In this document: positions 1 to 9,113 of the stretch, in pieces
Layout: the number at the start of each line of letters is the position of its first letter
How positions within the stretch are numbered: position 1 is the stretch's first letter
NCBI GenBank assembly: GCA_002255955.1
Contig: NKIM01000002.1
Coordinates: 186,001 to 250,000, forward strand
Reading direction: 5' to 3'
Source of the DNA: Burkholderiales bacterium PBB2
GTDB lineage: Bacteria > Pseudomonadota > Gammaproteobacteria > Burkholderiales > Burkholderiaceae_C
Length of the DNA stretch: 64,000 bases
Program-made: the position numbers and the translations under genes
The notes under the pieces: generated by a model
What the model saw: only the letters and a program-made list of their open reading frames with translations
Database searches by the model: none
Told to the model about the DNA's origin: nothing

Positions 1-1
1 T

Positions 2-601
2 TTCCGCTCGGACGGCGGTGTCCGCAGCTTCATGGTGGCCTTGCAACCCGAGGCCTTGCATGCGTTGACCGGCCTGGATCTGTCTGCCTTGCTGGATCGT
101 TATGTGGCGATCGAGCAGCTGCTACCGGGTGAGGACTGGCGCCAGCTCAACACCCAGATGCTGGCCGCGCGCGACGAGCAGGACTGCATGGCACTGCTGG
201 AGGCCTTTTTTCTGCCGCGCTGGCGGGCGCTGCAGCAGGAGTGGACCGCCGCCCCCGAGCGCGGCCGCTACCGCGACTGGATGCAACACCTGGCCCTGCG
301 CGCCATCGCCGGCGGCCATGGCGCCAGCCTGCGCCAGATGGAGCGGCGCATCAAGCAGTGGAGCGGCCAGAGCCTGCGCGCCCTGCGCGGCATCAGCCGG
401 GCCGAGGCCACCTTCTTCCAGGTGCGCCGCGAGATGGAGGCCGGCGAGGTGGTCTGGAGCGCCCTGGCCCAAGACGCCGGCTACACCGACCAGGCCCACC
501 TTTGCCGCGAAACCCGCCGCGTCACCGGCTTCAGCCCCGAGGAGCTGCGCCGCCGCATTGAGGAGGACGAGGCTTTCTGGCCTTACCGCATCTGGGCCTG
601 A
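2..601 (+). CDS. AraC-family transcriptional regulator, 5' end missing
   Basis: The reading frame is open from the left edge, so the N-terminus lies outside the window and about 200 residues are visible. The C-terminal third is a typical AraC two-helix-turn-helix DNA-binding region: a first helix pair around the ATFFQVRREM segment and a second around the AQDAGYTDQAHLCRETRRVTG segment, ending with the family-typical GFSPEEL. The N-terminal part resembles the sensor half of AraC regulators with a poorly defined ligand. The last 19 bases overlap the 3' end of the convergent gene. No target can be inferred because the upstream neighbour is not visible. Confidence 0.85.
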   Translation, partial: FRSDGGVRSFMVALQPEALHALTGLDLSALLDRYVAIEQLLPGEDWRQLNTQMLAARDEQDCMALLEAFFLPRWRALQQEWTAAPERGRYRDWMQHLALRAIAGGHGASLRQMERRIKQWSGQSLRALRGISRAEATFFQVRREMEAGEVVWSALAQDAGYTDQAHLCRETRRVTGFSPEELRRRIEEDEAFWPYRIWA

Positions 602-1518
602 GCAGCGCCGGCCTGGCCGCCGGTTTCGGCCCGCCAGCACGTGCCGTCTTCCTCGCTGCAGAAGGACGCCAGCAAGGCCGTGTCCAGGGCCTGGCCCGGC
701 AGGGGCAGCTCTTCGTTGGGCCAGCGCTTGACCAGATGGCCGTTGGCCACGCCGCCGGCATGGAGCGCTTGGTAGGCGCGGCGGTGCTGCATGGTCACGC
801 CGGCGTTGGCATTGGCAATGATGCGGCTCTCGCCCAGCTGCCAGGGTTCGAAGTAAGCGTCGGCCAGGCGGTCGACCTCGCGGAAGTAGGCGCGCGCGCC
901 CTCGGCATCGAGCTTGCGGCGCACGGTGCGGGTGATCTGGCCCTGCAGCTGGTCCAGCGTTTCATAACTCATGGCCTGCACGGCAGCCGGCGAGAGATCG
1001 CGGCCCTGCATCAGTGCCTGCAGCGCCGGCGCCGCAGCCAGCTCGCCGGACAAGGCTTGCACCATGGCTGACACCACCGCATGGTGGGGCGCCACGGCGG
1101 TGGCAATGGAGCGGGTTTGCGGCTGATATGGGCAGCGGATTTCGACGAAGCGCGGCTTGGTCGGGCCCGAGCAGCCGTCGTGGTGGTAGTACTCGCCCTG
1201 GCTCAAGCGGCCCTTGCTGGAGCGGCCGCGCACATCGCGGTAGCTCAGGTGCCGGCTGTCCAGATTCAGGCAGACCACCAGGCCGGTGGCATCGGCCAGC
1301 TGGAAAAAGGGCTCGCGCCATTCGGGCTGCAGCAGGATGTCGTGCAGATAGTCGCTGGACGCAATGTTGCCATCCAAGGCCTCGGGCTCCAGGCCCTCGA
1401 TCACCAGCACAAAAGGCTTGGGCCGGCGCACGCGCCAGCGCCGGCCGGCGAAATCGAGGGGGGTGGTGGCAGACATGGGCGGGTGGGCAGACATCAGGGC
1501 GGGCCGATCGAAAAACAA
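583..1518 (-). CDS. Hypothetical protein, possible Fe(II)/2-oxoglutarate dioxygenase-like fold
   Basis: A 311-residue soluble protein with no signal peptide. A HHDG segment near residue 112 and a distal RIIANANAGVTMQHRRAY segment near residue 245 resemble the HxD...H metal triad and the closing strand of TauD/clavaminate-synthase-like oxygenases. This is a weak, pattern-based suggestion and not an assignment. Methionines at residues 9 and 15 are alternative starts. The gene converges on the AraC regulator gene and overlaps its end by 19 bases. Codon use matches its neighbours. Confidence 0.7.
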   Translation of the reverse strand: MFFDRPALMSAHPPMSATTPLDFAGRRWRVRRPKPFVLVIEGLEPEALDGNIASSDYLHDILLQPEWREPFFQLADATGLVVCLNLDSRHLSYRDVRGRSSKGRLSQGEYYHHDGCSGPTKPRFVEIRCPYQPQTRSIATAVAPHHAVVSAMVQALSGELAAAPALQALMQGRDLSPAAVQAMSYETLDQLQGQITRTVRRKLDAEGARAYFREVDRLADAYFEPWQLGESRIIANANAGVTMQHRRAYQALHAGGVANGHLVKRWPNEELPLPGQALDTALLASFCSEEDGTCWRAETGGQAGAAQAQMR

Positions 1519-1591
1519 AGGCCGCAGCCGCCCGGCAAGGGCAGTGCGGCGCTCGTGATTTTAGGCGCCCGGCTTCCCGAGCGCGGCGGCC

Positions 1592-4057
1592 TCAGGGGCC
1601 GAGGATCAGGTTGACGCTGAAGCTGCCCGAGCCGGTCAGGCTGGACGTGGGCGTGGCCACCTTGGTCCAGTTGCCGCTCCAGACCATGCCCTGCACCCGG
1701 CCGTTGAAGCTGTAGCCGTAGGAATCGGCCGCCATGTTCACCGTCACATCGGCGTTGCTGCCGTTCTTGTTCAGCGGGCCGCTTTGCGTGGCCGTGCCAA
1801 AGCTGTTGCTGGCGCCGATGCAGCTGATGTCGCCGTTGAAGGTGCAGGGCGTCTGCGTGCCCCGGAGCTTGTGGAAGTCGTAGCCGCCGCCGGTCAGCTG
1901 GCCCGTGTTGCTGAGCGTCAGATTGACGCGCAGCGGGTAGCTCTCGCCGTCGCTGCCGATCAGCAGATTGCTGCCGGAGCCGGCGGGCGCCATATTGCTG
2001 GTGTAGACGTTGACGCGCCAGCCGCTCACGCGCGCCGTCGTGCCCACCGCCTCCAGCACGACCATGCGGCCCTGGCGGTTCTGCAGCAGCTTCCATTCAC
2101 GCACCGTGCTGCCGCGCTGCAGGCGCAGGGCGCCGTCCGCCGTGAGGCTCCAGCTCAGCGGGAAGCGGGTTTCGCTGCCGTCCGGGTTGCGCTGCACCTG
2201 GTTGCCCACGCCTCGGCTGCCGATCTCGAAGGACAGGTCCGGCGCGAAGCCATGCTGCCAGCGGCTGTAGATCCAGGGGCTGTCGCTGAAGACTTCGTTT
2301 TCCACGCCCACGGCCGCCACCTCATGGGAGCGCCGCGTGGCACCGTCCTGCGTGTCCACGGCGATCAGCTGCTTCATGCCCAGGCTGTCGTCGTTGGCCA
2401 GCTCGGCATAGCTGCGCTCAAACACCGCGGTGCTGAGGATCAAGCGGCCCTCGCTGAGGCGCCATTTGAACTGCGTGCCGCTGCGCAGCAGGCGGGCGGT
2501 GTCGGGCCCGGTGAACTCGAGGATGTCGGCGCCGTGTCCATCGTCGATGGCCTGCACGCCGGCTATGCGTTCGCCCACCTGGAAGCCGCCGGTCAGCGGC
2601 GTCAGCTGGCTGGCATCGCTGGCCTTGACCAGGCCCGCGGCTGTCCACTGCTCGTTGCGGATCTGGCCCGCCTGCGGGCCGCTGAGCACCTTCTCGCGGG
2701 TGCGCAGGCTCAGTGCCTGCGTGCCACCGTCCAGATCGCCGGTCAGCTGCCGAAAACGCAGGCCGAGGGTCTCGTGGCGCAGCTGCACTTGCTGGCCCGT
2801 GGTCGGGTCGATGTCGCTGCTGAGGCTGGTGTTGCCGTAGGGCTGGTCCAGCGTCAGTGTGACGCCCTCGGCGTCGGCGACCCAGGTGGCCGATTCACCG
2901 AACAGGCTGTTCAGCACCCGCGCCTTGCCGTCGGGCTGGAAGTCGATCACAAAGCCACCCGAGGTGCCCAGCTTCTGCACCCATTGCACCAGGCGGAAAG
3001 CCTGGCTGGGCGCAAAGCGCGGAGCGGCGCCGCCGAGGCCTTCACCCGCGCTGACCTCGCGCAGCGCCGCCTGGTAGGCGCTGCTGTTGCTGCTGGACTG
3101 CTGGTTGAGGAAGGCGCTCACGGCGCCAGAGGCCTGGCCCACCAGAGCGGCCGTGTCGGCAATGCCCGCGGGCAGGGCGGCGCCCTTGTCCACCACCAGC
3201 TTGATGGCCAGGGCCATGTCCTGCAGGCGCTCGCCCGAGACCTGGCGGCTCAAGCTCTTGATCTGGGCCAGGGTGGTGGGCAGCTGGTTCTGGTTGGCCT
3301 CGCGCATCAGCACCTGCAGTGCCGTGCTGTAGTGGCTGATCGTGGTGCCGGCGGCCTGGCTCGCGCCCAGCACCCCGTCCTTGTCCGCCAGCTTGGCCAG
3401 GCTGGCCAGGTCGCCCAGGCTGCTGCTCAGCTTGACATGGCTTTGCGCGCCGGCGCCGCTGGCGTTGAGCTGGATGGGCTCGCTGCTGCTGTCGCTGAGC
3501 ACGGTCAGGCGGTAGGCGCCGTTGCCATCGGCCGTGGCGCTGAAGCTCTTGCCGCCCACGCTGGCGCTGACCTGCGCATTGGCAATCGGCCCGTCGCTGA
3601 CCAAGCCTTGCAGGGTCAGCGCCGCCAGCACCTTGAGGTTGATGTTGATGCTGGCCTTGCCTCCGTCCTCGGCCTGGGCGGTGTAGCTGAAGCTGTCCGG
3701 GCCCACATAACCGGCCACCGGCGTGTACTCCAGCTCATTGCCGACGATCTTCACCGCGCCATGGCTGGGCGTGCCCACCGCCGCCAGACTCAAGCTGCCC
3801 TTGCTGGCGCTGTCATTGGCCAGGGGCTTGAGCACAAACGCCTTGTTCCAGGGCAGGCTGGCTTCATCGGCGCTCAGGGATAGGGCAATCGGTGCGGGCG
3901 CTGGGGCAGGCGCGGGGCTCTCGCCTCCACCGCCGCCACAGGCGGAAAGCAATAGCAGCGCTAGCGGCGACAGCACCGCCGGCAGGCCCAGGCGGGCCGG
4001 TCGCGGCGGGGCCGCGAGAGGACGTTGAGAAAGACGGGGCGACAGTTTCGGATGCAT
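1592..4057 (-). CDS. Large secreted lipoprotein with an Ig/cadherin-like N-terminal repeat
   Basis: The 821-residue protein begins with a basic region and a hydrophobic stretch ending in the lipobox LLSAC, then a GGGGG spacer and a Pro-Ala linker, which is typical of an outer-membrane lipoprotein. Residues about 75-145 form a tandem-95/cadherin-like domain (LANDSASKG...GYVGPDSFSYTA). The remainder is rich in beta-strand patterns and has no recognisable catalytic motif. It may be a surface adhesin or carbohydrate-binding protein, but that is inference. No partner gene lies next to it, and the 0.5 kb upstream holds no annotated gene. Confidence 0.8.
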   Translation of the reverse strand: MHPKLSPRLSQRPLAAPPRPARLGLPAVLSPLALLLLSACGGGGGESPAPAPAPAPIALSLSADEASLPWNKAFVLKPLANDSASKGSLSLAAVGTPSHGAVKIVGNELEYTPVAGYVGPDSFSYTAQAEDGGKASININLKVLAALTLQGLVSDGPIANAQVSASVGGKSFSATADGNGAYRLTVLSDSSSEPIQLNASGAGAQSHVKLSSSLGDLASLAKLADKDGVLGASQAAGTTISHYSTALQVLMREANQNQLPTTLAQIKSLSRQVSGERLQDMALAIKLVVDKGAALPAGIADTAALVGQASGAVSAFLNQQSSSNSSAYQAALREVSAGEGLGGAAPRFAPSQAFRLVQWVQKLGTSGGFVIDFQPDGKARVLNSLFGESATWVADAEGVTLTLDQPYGNTSLSSDIDPTTGQQVQLRHETLGLRFRQLTGDLDGGTQALSLRTREKVLSGPQAGQIRNEQWTAAGLVKASDASQLTPLTGGFQVGERIAGVQAIDDGHGADILEFTGPDTARLLRSGTQFKWRLSEGRLILSTAVFERSYAELANDDSLGMKQLIAVDTQDGATRRSHEVAAVGVENEVFSDSPWIYSRWQHGFAPDLSFEIGSRGVGNQVQRNPDGSETRFPLSWSLTADGALRLQRGSTVREWKLLQNRQGRMVVLEAVGTTARVSGWRVNVYTSNMAPAGSGSNLLIGSDGESYPLRVNLTLSNTGQLTGGGYDFHKLRGTQTPCTFNGDISCIGASNSFGTATQSGPLNKNGSNADVTVNMAADSYGYSFNGRVQGMVWSGNWTKVATPTSSLTGSGSFSVNLILGP

Positions 4058-4559
4058 GTGCAGCTCAACTCACAAACAAGGCTCGGCATGGGCCCATGCC
4101 TGAAAGGCTGCCCACCGCTGTGGCGGGCTTGTGAGGTGAGAGTGGGCGGCCGGAGAAACCTCAGGCCCTGAAGTGCGGGGGAGGGAAAGCCCAGGGGTCA
4201 GGTCTTGCCTTCACGCATCGTGAACCTGGAGTCAAACTCGCCACCTACACGTCAAGCTGTAAGACCTGACAGGCTGACGGCACCAATCCCTTGGAGCACA
4301 TTCGCGCGCGTCGCATGCGCACACGCCGGAGCCGATCTATCCATCGCAGAGCGCTTGGCGAAGTCTAAGAACAAGAGATCGATTGTCAGACTGGGCTGTG
4401 AGTGAAGCTCGCCAGGCCATCCGGGTCTTGACGAGGGAGTGATTCAAACGCGTGAGCTCAACGCCAGTGCGTGGGGTTGTGGTGCGTTTGCGCGCCTTGT
4501 GGGTGGTCGTGGTGGCGAAGTTCGCAGTTAGTTTGTGAAGGTCGATGCAAGGTAGATTT
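4058..4559. other. Intergenic region with a 10-bp inverted repeat
   Basis: No convincing protein gene is seen here. The stretch is visibly richer in A and T than the flanking genes. It holds a perfect inverted repeat, GTCAGGTCTT at 4197-4206 and AAGACCTGAC at 4261-4270, separated by 54 bases. The arms could be the ends of a small decayed element or a regulatory loop. No T-tract follows, so it does not look like an intrinsic terminator. Confidence 0.5.
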
Positions 4560-4593
4560 GTGAATAAAGAATGCGATCGTCTGTATTTCTCGT

Positions 4594-4737
4594 GTGCTTG
4601 TTGCTGGGGCAATGTTGGCAGCGGGAGTAGCTGTGGCAATGGCGGTTCCAGTGCACTCTGATTGTTTTGAGAAATGCACGGGCTTGGGGAACCCTCAATC
4701 TATTTGTGAGCGCAAGTGCAAAGCCATCAATCTGTGA
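4594..4737 (+). CDS. Small secreted Cys-rich peptide (CX3C-X9-CX3C), start uncertain, possibly frameshifted
   Basis: This frame encodes a hydrophobic signal-like stretch rich in Val, Ala and Gly, then HSDC and a 27-residue tail with the spacing CX3C-X9-CX3C, ending INL before TGA at 4735-4737. GTG at 4594 is the only ordinary start in frame and has no good ribosome-binding site. A good site, AAGG at 4549-4552, sits 7 bases before GTG at 4560. That GTG is in another frame, but dropping one G near 4569 would give MNKNAIV... and a textbook signal peptide. This suggests a recent one-base insertion or a sequencing error. The peptide lies just before the TonB receptor gene in the same lower-GC patch. 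The function is unknown. Paired CX3C motifs are known to form disulfide-linked helical hairpins. Confidence 0.45.
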   Translation: MLVAGAMLAAGVAVAMAVPVHSDCFEKCTGLGNPQSICERKCKAINL

Positions 4738-4803
4738 CGAGTTTTGCGTGGCTTCGTATTTACCCGGACACGCCTTTTGTATCCTCCAAATATTCGAACT
4801 GCT

Positions 4804-7008
4804 TTGTACTCAAGAAAAACAGTTTTTTGTTATGTGCTGGTTTGGAGTTCATGGGCCTTCGACCCGTGTTTCGCAGGCGATGCAGTCTCCCCCCCGAAGC
4901 AGCCGCTCGAAGCAGTGGAGATCACAGGACATCAAAGCGACAGTGCACAACGCAAGAACAGCACCGCCGCCAAACAGACGTTCGGTCGAGAGGAGATCGA
5001 ACGCCTGGGTGGGGCAAATGCTGCCGAATTGCTGAAGCAGTTGCCGGGCATTGAGTTGAACCGTTATGGCGGCTTGGCTTTACGGGGCTTGCAGGGCTAC
5101 ACGCAAATCCTGGTGGATGGCAAGCCGCCTGCGCCAGGTGTGCAAGCGCTCGATCTACCGCTGTCGCAATTGGAGCGCGTTGAAGTGGTGCGAGGCGCAA
5201 CCGCCGAGTTTGCCGGCCAGGGCATTGGCGGCACCATCAACTTGGTCTTGCGCACGGTCAAGCCACGCAAGCGAATGAACGAATGGACTGGGAGCGCCGG
5301 GATTGATGCTCGCGGCGTCACGCCATCTCTGTCCTGGGTCCGCCATGGTCAATGGACCGAGGATGCCAGCTACACCAGCTCCCTGGGCTACAGCAGCTTT
5401 CAATGGGAGAGTCGGGTCCGCGGCATGGAAGACCGGGAGGGGCTGGAGCCGGTGGATGTCGAGACCGCCAATCAGGGACAAGTCAAGTCCATCAACGCTC
5501 GAGTTCGAGCCCGCGTTCAGAATTTTGGAAAAGGTGATCTGAACCTGAGTCTGGGTGGATCTGAGTTCGGCAACCGCTCCGTCGTTCAACAGTGGCAGCG
5601 CAGCGCGGATCCGCTGCCCTTCGACCATGCCGAAACGCGCAACCGTCGCGACGGACGGTCACTCAACACCGATGTGAGTTGGCAGCGTCCTTGGGGTGAG
5701 ACCGGCACGATCAAGCTGGAAGCGGGTCTGACCTACTTTCAGGCCGACTCACACGCTAGACGAGAGGAGACGGTCCCGCCCTCTGCCTCGATTCTGGAGC
5801 GCCTGCGTCTCGGCCACGAACGTCAGCACCGAGCGACTTGGGGGCTGAAGTGGAGTGAAGGTGGGCTTCAGGAAGGACACCAGATCAGCGCAGGCCTGGA
5901 GGGCACGTACGGCCACGATTCGACAGAGATCAAGCGATGGCGCCAAGGCGAGCCGGACCTTGAACTGCCTCGCTATCTGGGGCCAAGCCGATTCGGGCGC
6001 CACGAACTGGCTGTGTTCGTGCAAGACGATTGGGAGCTGAGTCCGAGCTGGAGCGCCAATCTGGGCTGGCGCTGGCAGCACTCGCGCCTCGCTGGGAATT
6101 TGGGAGCCTACGACCGGCGCAACCGCTTTGGCGTGCATCTGCCCTCTGTCAATCTGCTTCACAAGTTGGATAAAGCCGGCCGTGACCAGATTCGTCTGGG
6201 CTTGTCGCGCAGCTTCAAGGCGCCAGAGCCAAGTCAATTGATGCAAAGGCCCACGATCAATCCTTACTTCGCGTGCCCACAAGATCGGTTGTGCGATCAG
6301 ACGAACTCCATGCTGTATCCCGATACGGCCAGCAACTCCGCGCTACGCCCGGAGCGCGCCTGGGGGCTGGATGTGTCGTGGGAGCGCAGCCTGGAAGGCG
6401 AAGGCTTGTTCAGCGTAGGCCTCTTTCACCGGCGCTTGCAGGATCGCTTGGCTGTGGCCTTGCTTCAGCAGCAGGTTGAGTGGTCGTCGGTGCCGCGTTG
6501 GGTACATCTGCCTCTGAATCTCGGAAGTGCATGGAGCCAGGGCTTGGAGCTGGAGTTGAAGCAGCGGCTGGACCTGCTCTCGCCACAGCTGCCTCCTTGG
6601 GTGTTGCGCGCTTCTGCCAGCGTGTACCGCTCGCGCGATGAAGCGCTGCCGGGGCCACACAACCGCCTTGCAGATCAAGGGCGCGGCAGTGCCAAACTCG
6701 GGCTCAGCCAGCAGTTGAAGAGCCTGCCCTTGAATTGGAGTTTGGACGCGCGTTGGCAGGCCGGAAGCTTGATGCGAGTCAGTCGCTACGAGTTGATGGA
6801 TGTCGGCGCTCATTGGGATCTGGACGCCAGCTTCGGATGGCGTTTCAGCCCCGAACTGCAGCTGCGGCTCAAGGCCAGCAATCTGCTCGCCCGGCACAAG
6901 GAGAGTCGATCTTTGTTTGAGCAAAGCGCCACAAGTCAGGCCCTGCGCCGTGATCAGGATCGCTCCGCACAGCGAAGCTGGATGGTCAGTTTGGACGCCA
7001 AGTTTTGA
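4804..7008 (+). CDS. TonB-dependent outer-membrane receptor
   Basis: A roughly 734-residue receptor. A hydrophobic leader ends near CFA-GDA. A plug domain follows (about residues 60-165), with the family patterns LLKQLPGIEL, RGLQGYTQILVDGKPP and LERVEVVRGATAEFAGQGIGGTINLV. The rest is a beta-barrel with alternating aromatic strands that ends in phenylalanine, as outer-membrane barrels do. The chosen TTG at 4804 leaves a compact signal peptide; TTG at 4744 is an alternative, and neither has a clear ribosome-binding site. No TonB, ExbB or ABC genes are adjacent and no convincing Fur box was seen, so the ligand is unknown. Base composition is visibly lower in GC than the flanking genes, which fits acquisition by transfer. 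Confidence 0.9.
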   Translation: MYSRKTVFCYVLVWSSWAFDPCFAGDAVSPPKQPLEAVEITGHQSDSAQRKNSTAAKQTFGREEIERLGGANAAELLKQLPGIELNRYGGLALRGLQGYTQILVDGKPPAPGVQALDLPLSQLERVEVVRGATAEFAGQGIGGTINLVLRTVKPRKRMNEWTGSAGIDARGVTPSLSWVRHGQWTEDASYTSSLGYSSFQWESRVRGMEDREGLEPVDVETANQGQVKSINARVRARVQNFGKGDLNLSLGGSEFGNRSVVQQWQRSADPLPFDHAETRNRRDGRSLNTDVSWQRPWGETGTIKLEAGLTYFQADSHARREETVPPSASILERLRLGHERQHRATWGLKWSEGGLQEGHQISAGLEGTYGHDSTEIKRWRQGEPDLELPRYLGPSRFGRHELAVFVQDDWELSPSWSANLGWRWQHSRLAGNLGAYDRRNRFGVHLPSVNLLHKLDKAGRDQIRLGLSRSFKAPEPSQLMQRPTINPYFACPQDRLCDQTNSMLYPDTASNSALRPERAWGLDVSWERSLEGEGLFSVGLFHRRLQDRLAVALLQQQVEWSSVPRWVHLPLNLGSAWSQGLELELKQRLDLLSPQLPPWVLRASASVYRSRDEALPGPHNRLADQGRGSAKLGLSQQLKSLPLNWSLDARWQAGSLMRVSRYELMDVGAHWDLDASFGWRFSPELQLRLKASNLLARHKESRSLFEQSATSQALRRDQDRSAQRSWMVSLDAKF

Positions 7009-7058
7009 TGGCGAAGGCACCCGCAGGGGCCTGAGCGAGCCGACAGCTGGCCCTGCCG

Positions 7059-8000
7059 TCACCGACCCGCCCGCCGCCACTCCCCCGCCGTCGCCCCCAG
7101 ATCCGCCCTCAGGCTGCGGCTCAGGTGGCTGGCGCTGGCGTAGCCGCAGTGGGCGGCGACCTGGGCCAGGCTCAGGCTGGGGCGTTCGCGCAGCAGGGCC
7201 AGGGCGCGGGCGCTGCGGCGCTGGCTGATCCAACCGTGCACGCTGCAGCCCAGGCTGTGGCGGAACATGCGCGCGAAGTGGAACTCGGACAGGTTCGCTT
7301 CCGCCGCCAGTTCGGCCAGGCTCAGGCCCTCGGTCTGGCCGGCGGCCAACTGCGCCTCGATCTGCTCCAGCACGCGGCGGCGTGCGGCCGGGGCCAGGCC
7401 GCCCTTGGCCAGATGCAGGGCGCGTTCTCGCGCCTGGGGCTGGGCTGCCATCAGCACCAGGTGGTCCAGCGCTGCCTCGCTGAGCTCGTGGGCTTGCAGG
7501 CGCTGCGCGGTGTCGCCCCAGTCGAGCGCGCTGACCTCTCGGCCCCAGCGGGCCAGGGCCGGGTCCTGGCCAAAGATGCGCGGGGCCAGGGTGTAGGCGC
7601 GCGGCTCGGCGTCGAGCAGGCGGACGATGCGCTGGGCCCAGGCGCTGTCGGACAGATACAGGTGCACAAAGCGCAGCGGGCCGGCGATCTGCCACTGCGA
7701 TTCATGCTCGGCCGGCAGGATGCAAAACGTGCCCGGCTCGCCATGCGGCGCGTCCTGCGGGCTGCGCTCGCCGACCACGCGCACATCCTGGCCGCCGTGT
7801 AGATAGACCGACAAGGTGTGGTGGCCGGGCCGCTCGTAGCCGGTGTGATCTTCACGGTTGCGCCACTGGGCCAGGCGCAGGGCGCCGCCCAGGTCCGCCA
7901 GGCGCTCCAGCTGCGCGCGCGACTGGCTCAGCACCGCGAACACCTGGGGTGTTGGGGCGGCGCCGGCGGCAGGGCTGGGCGGTGCGGAGGCCGTGGACAT
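7059..8000 (-). CDS. AraC-family transcriptional regulator with cupin-like sensor domain
   Basis: 313 residues. The N-terminal half (about 30-190) resembles the AraC_binding beta-sandwich: YERPGHHTLSVYLHGG, then GTFCILPAEHESQWQI. The C-terminal half has two helix-turn-helix units, LSLAELAAEANLSEFHFARMFRHSLG and LSLAQVAAHCGYASASHLSRSLRADLG. The open frame extends far upstream of 8000, but that extension is low-complexity and antisense to the next genes, so ATG at 8000 is preferred. It is divergent from the EamA transporter gene with about 120 bases between starts. AraC regulators often control such divergent exporters, so the transporter is a plausible target (inference). Confidence 0.9.
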   Translation of the reverse strand: MSTASAPPSPAAGAAPTPQVFAVLSQSRAQLERLADLGGALRLAQWRNREDHTGYERPGHHTLSVYLHGGQDVRVVGERSPQDAPHGEPGTFCILPAEHESQWQIAGPLRFVHLYLSDSAWAQRIVRLLDAEPRAYTLAPRIFGQDPALARWGREVSALDWGDTAQRLQAHELSEAALDHLVLMAAQPQARERALHLAKGGLAPAARRRVLEQIEAQLAAGQTEGLSLAELAAEANLSEFHFARMFRHSLGCSVHGWISQRRSARALALLRERPSLSLAQVAAHCGYASASHLSRSLRADLGATAGEWRRAGR

Positions 8001-8123
8001 GGCCTGATTTTCAGCGCCGCCGGGCTGCCGCGGCCCAGCCGGCGCGCAAAAAGCGCAGGATTGTGCAATCTCCGGCAGGGCGGGGCCGGCATGCTGCAGC
8101 CCTGATTCCGAGGAGCTGTGTTT

Positions 8124-9038
8124 GTGAATGCCATGCTGTACGCCCTGGTGGTGCTGATCTGGGGCACGACCTGGATCGCCCTGAAGTGGCAGCTGGGCGT
8201 GGTGCCCATCCCCTTGTCGATCGCCTACCGCTTCGGCCTGGCGGCCTTGATCCTGTTCGCCTGGCTGGCCTGGCGTGGCCAACTGCAGCGGCCGCGCGGC
8301 CGCGCCGGCCTGTGGGTGCTGGGCCAGGGCCTGTGCCTGTTCTGCTTCAACTTCGTCTGTTTCCTGAATGCCAGCGCCCTGATCCACAGCGGCCTGGTGG
8401 CGGTGGTGTTCTCCAGCTCCACACTCTGGAATGCGCTGCTGGGCCGCCTGGTTCATGGCCGGCGCCTGGCGCCCCAGGTGCTGGCCGGCGGCGCGCTGGG
8501 CCTGGGCGGCTTGCTGCTGCTGTTCTGGCCCGAGATCAGCGCCCACGGCGCCAGTGCCAGCACCTTGCAAGGCCTGGCCTGGGCGCTGGGAGGCACGCTG
8601 TGCTTCTCGACCGGCAATCTGCTCTCGGCCGCCCTGCAGGGCCAGGGCCTGAAGCCGGCGCAGACCAACGCCTGGGGCATGCTGGTCGGCACCGTGTTGC
8701 TGCTCAGTTACTGCCTGCTGCAAGGCGTGCCCTTTGCCTACGAGCCGGGCTGGCGCTACAGCAGCGCGCTGCTGTACCTGGCGATCCCGGGCTCGGTGAT
8801 CGGCTTCACCGCCTACCTGACCCTGGTTGGCCGCTTGGGCCCCGAGCGGGCGGCCTACAGCACGGTGCTGTTCCCGGTGGTGGCGCTCAATGTCTCGGCC
8901 CTGTTCGAGGGCTACCGCTGGACGCTTCCGGCCCTGCTGGGCCTGGCCTGCGTGATGGCGGGCAATGTGTTGGTGTTCCGCAAAAAGGCGCCGCCTCTGC
9001 CCATTTCGACCGCAAATCCCCGCCAATCCGCGGCTTGA
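8124..9038 (+). CDS. EamA/DMT-family membrane transporter
   Basis: About 304 residues with ten hydrophobic segments in two EamA repeats. The N-terminal VVLIWGTTWIALKW is the classic opening of RhaT/YdcZ-type drug/metabolite transporters, and the second repeat begins near QGLAWALGGTLCFSTGN. The start is placed at GTG 8124 because AGGAG at 8111-8115 then has an 8-base spacer; GTG 8118 is too close to it and ATG 8133 is farther away. The substrate is unknown. DMT members export metabolites, amino acids or drugs. The gene lies head-to-head with an AraC regulator gene that may control it. Confidence 0.9.
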   Translation: MNAMLYALVVLIWGTTWIALKWQLGVVPIPLSIAYRFGLAALILFAWLAWRGQLQRPRGRAGLWVLGQGLCLFCFNFVCFLNASALIHSGLVAVVFSSSTLWNALLGRLVHGRRLAPQVLAGGALGLGGLLLLFWPEISAHGASASTLQGLAWALGGTLCFSTGNLLSAALQGQGLKPAQTNAWGMLVGTVLLLSYCLLQGVPFAYEPGWRYSSALLYLAIPGSVIGFTAYLTLVGRLGPERAAYSTVLFPVVALNVSALFEGYRWTLPALLGLACVMAGNVLVFRKKAPPLPISTANPRQSAA

Positions 9039-9113
9039 GCCCGGGGCACTCCGGGCTAGGATGAGTCCAGGCGGCCGCTGACCTGGGAGGCAGACGGCCC
9101 GGGAGAGCCCGAT

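Noticed and set aside
1784-3883. 699-residue plus-strand frame
   Set aside because: It is a shadow of the lipoprotein gene in GC-rich DNA, with no domain and biased Ala/Gly/Gln composition.
4571-4630. ATG frame MRSSVFLVC... upstream of the TonB receptor gene
   Set aside because: It stops after 19 residues; the Cys-rich frame is better supported, though a frameshift from this ATG cannot be excluded.
4540-4803. Fur box before the TonB receptor gene
   Set aside because: No GATAATGATAATCATTATC-like sequence was found at an acceptable match.
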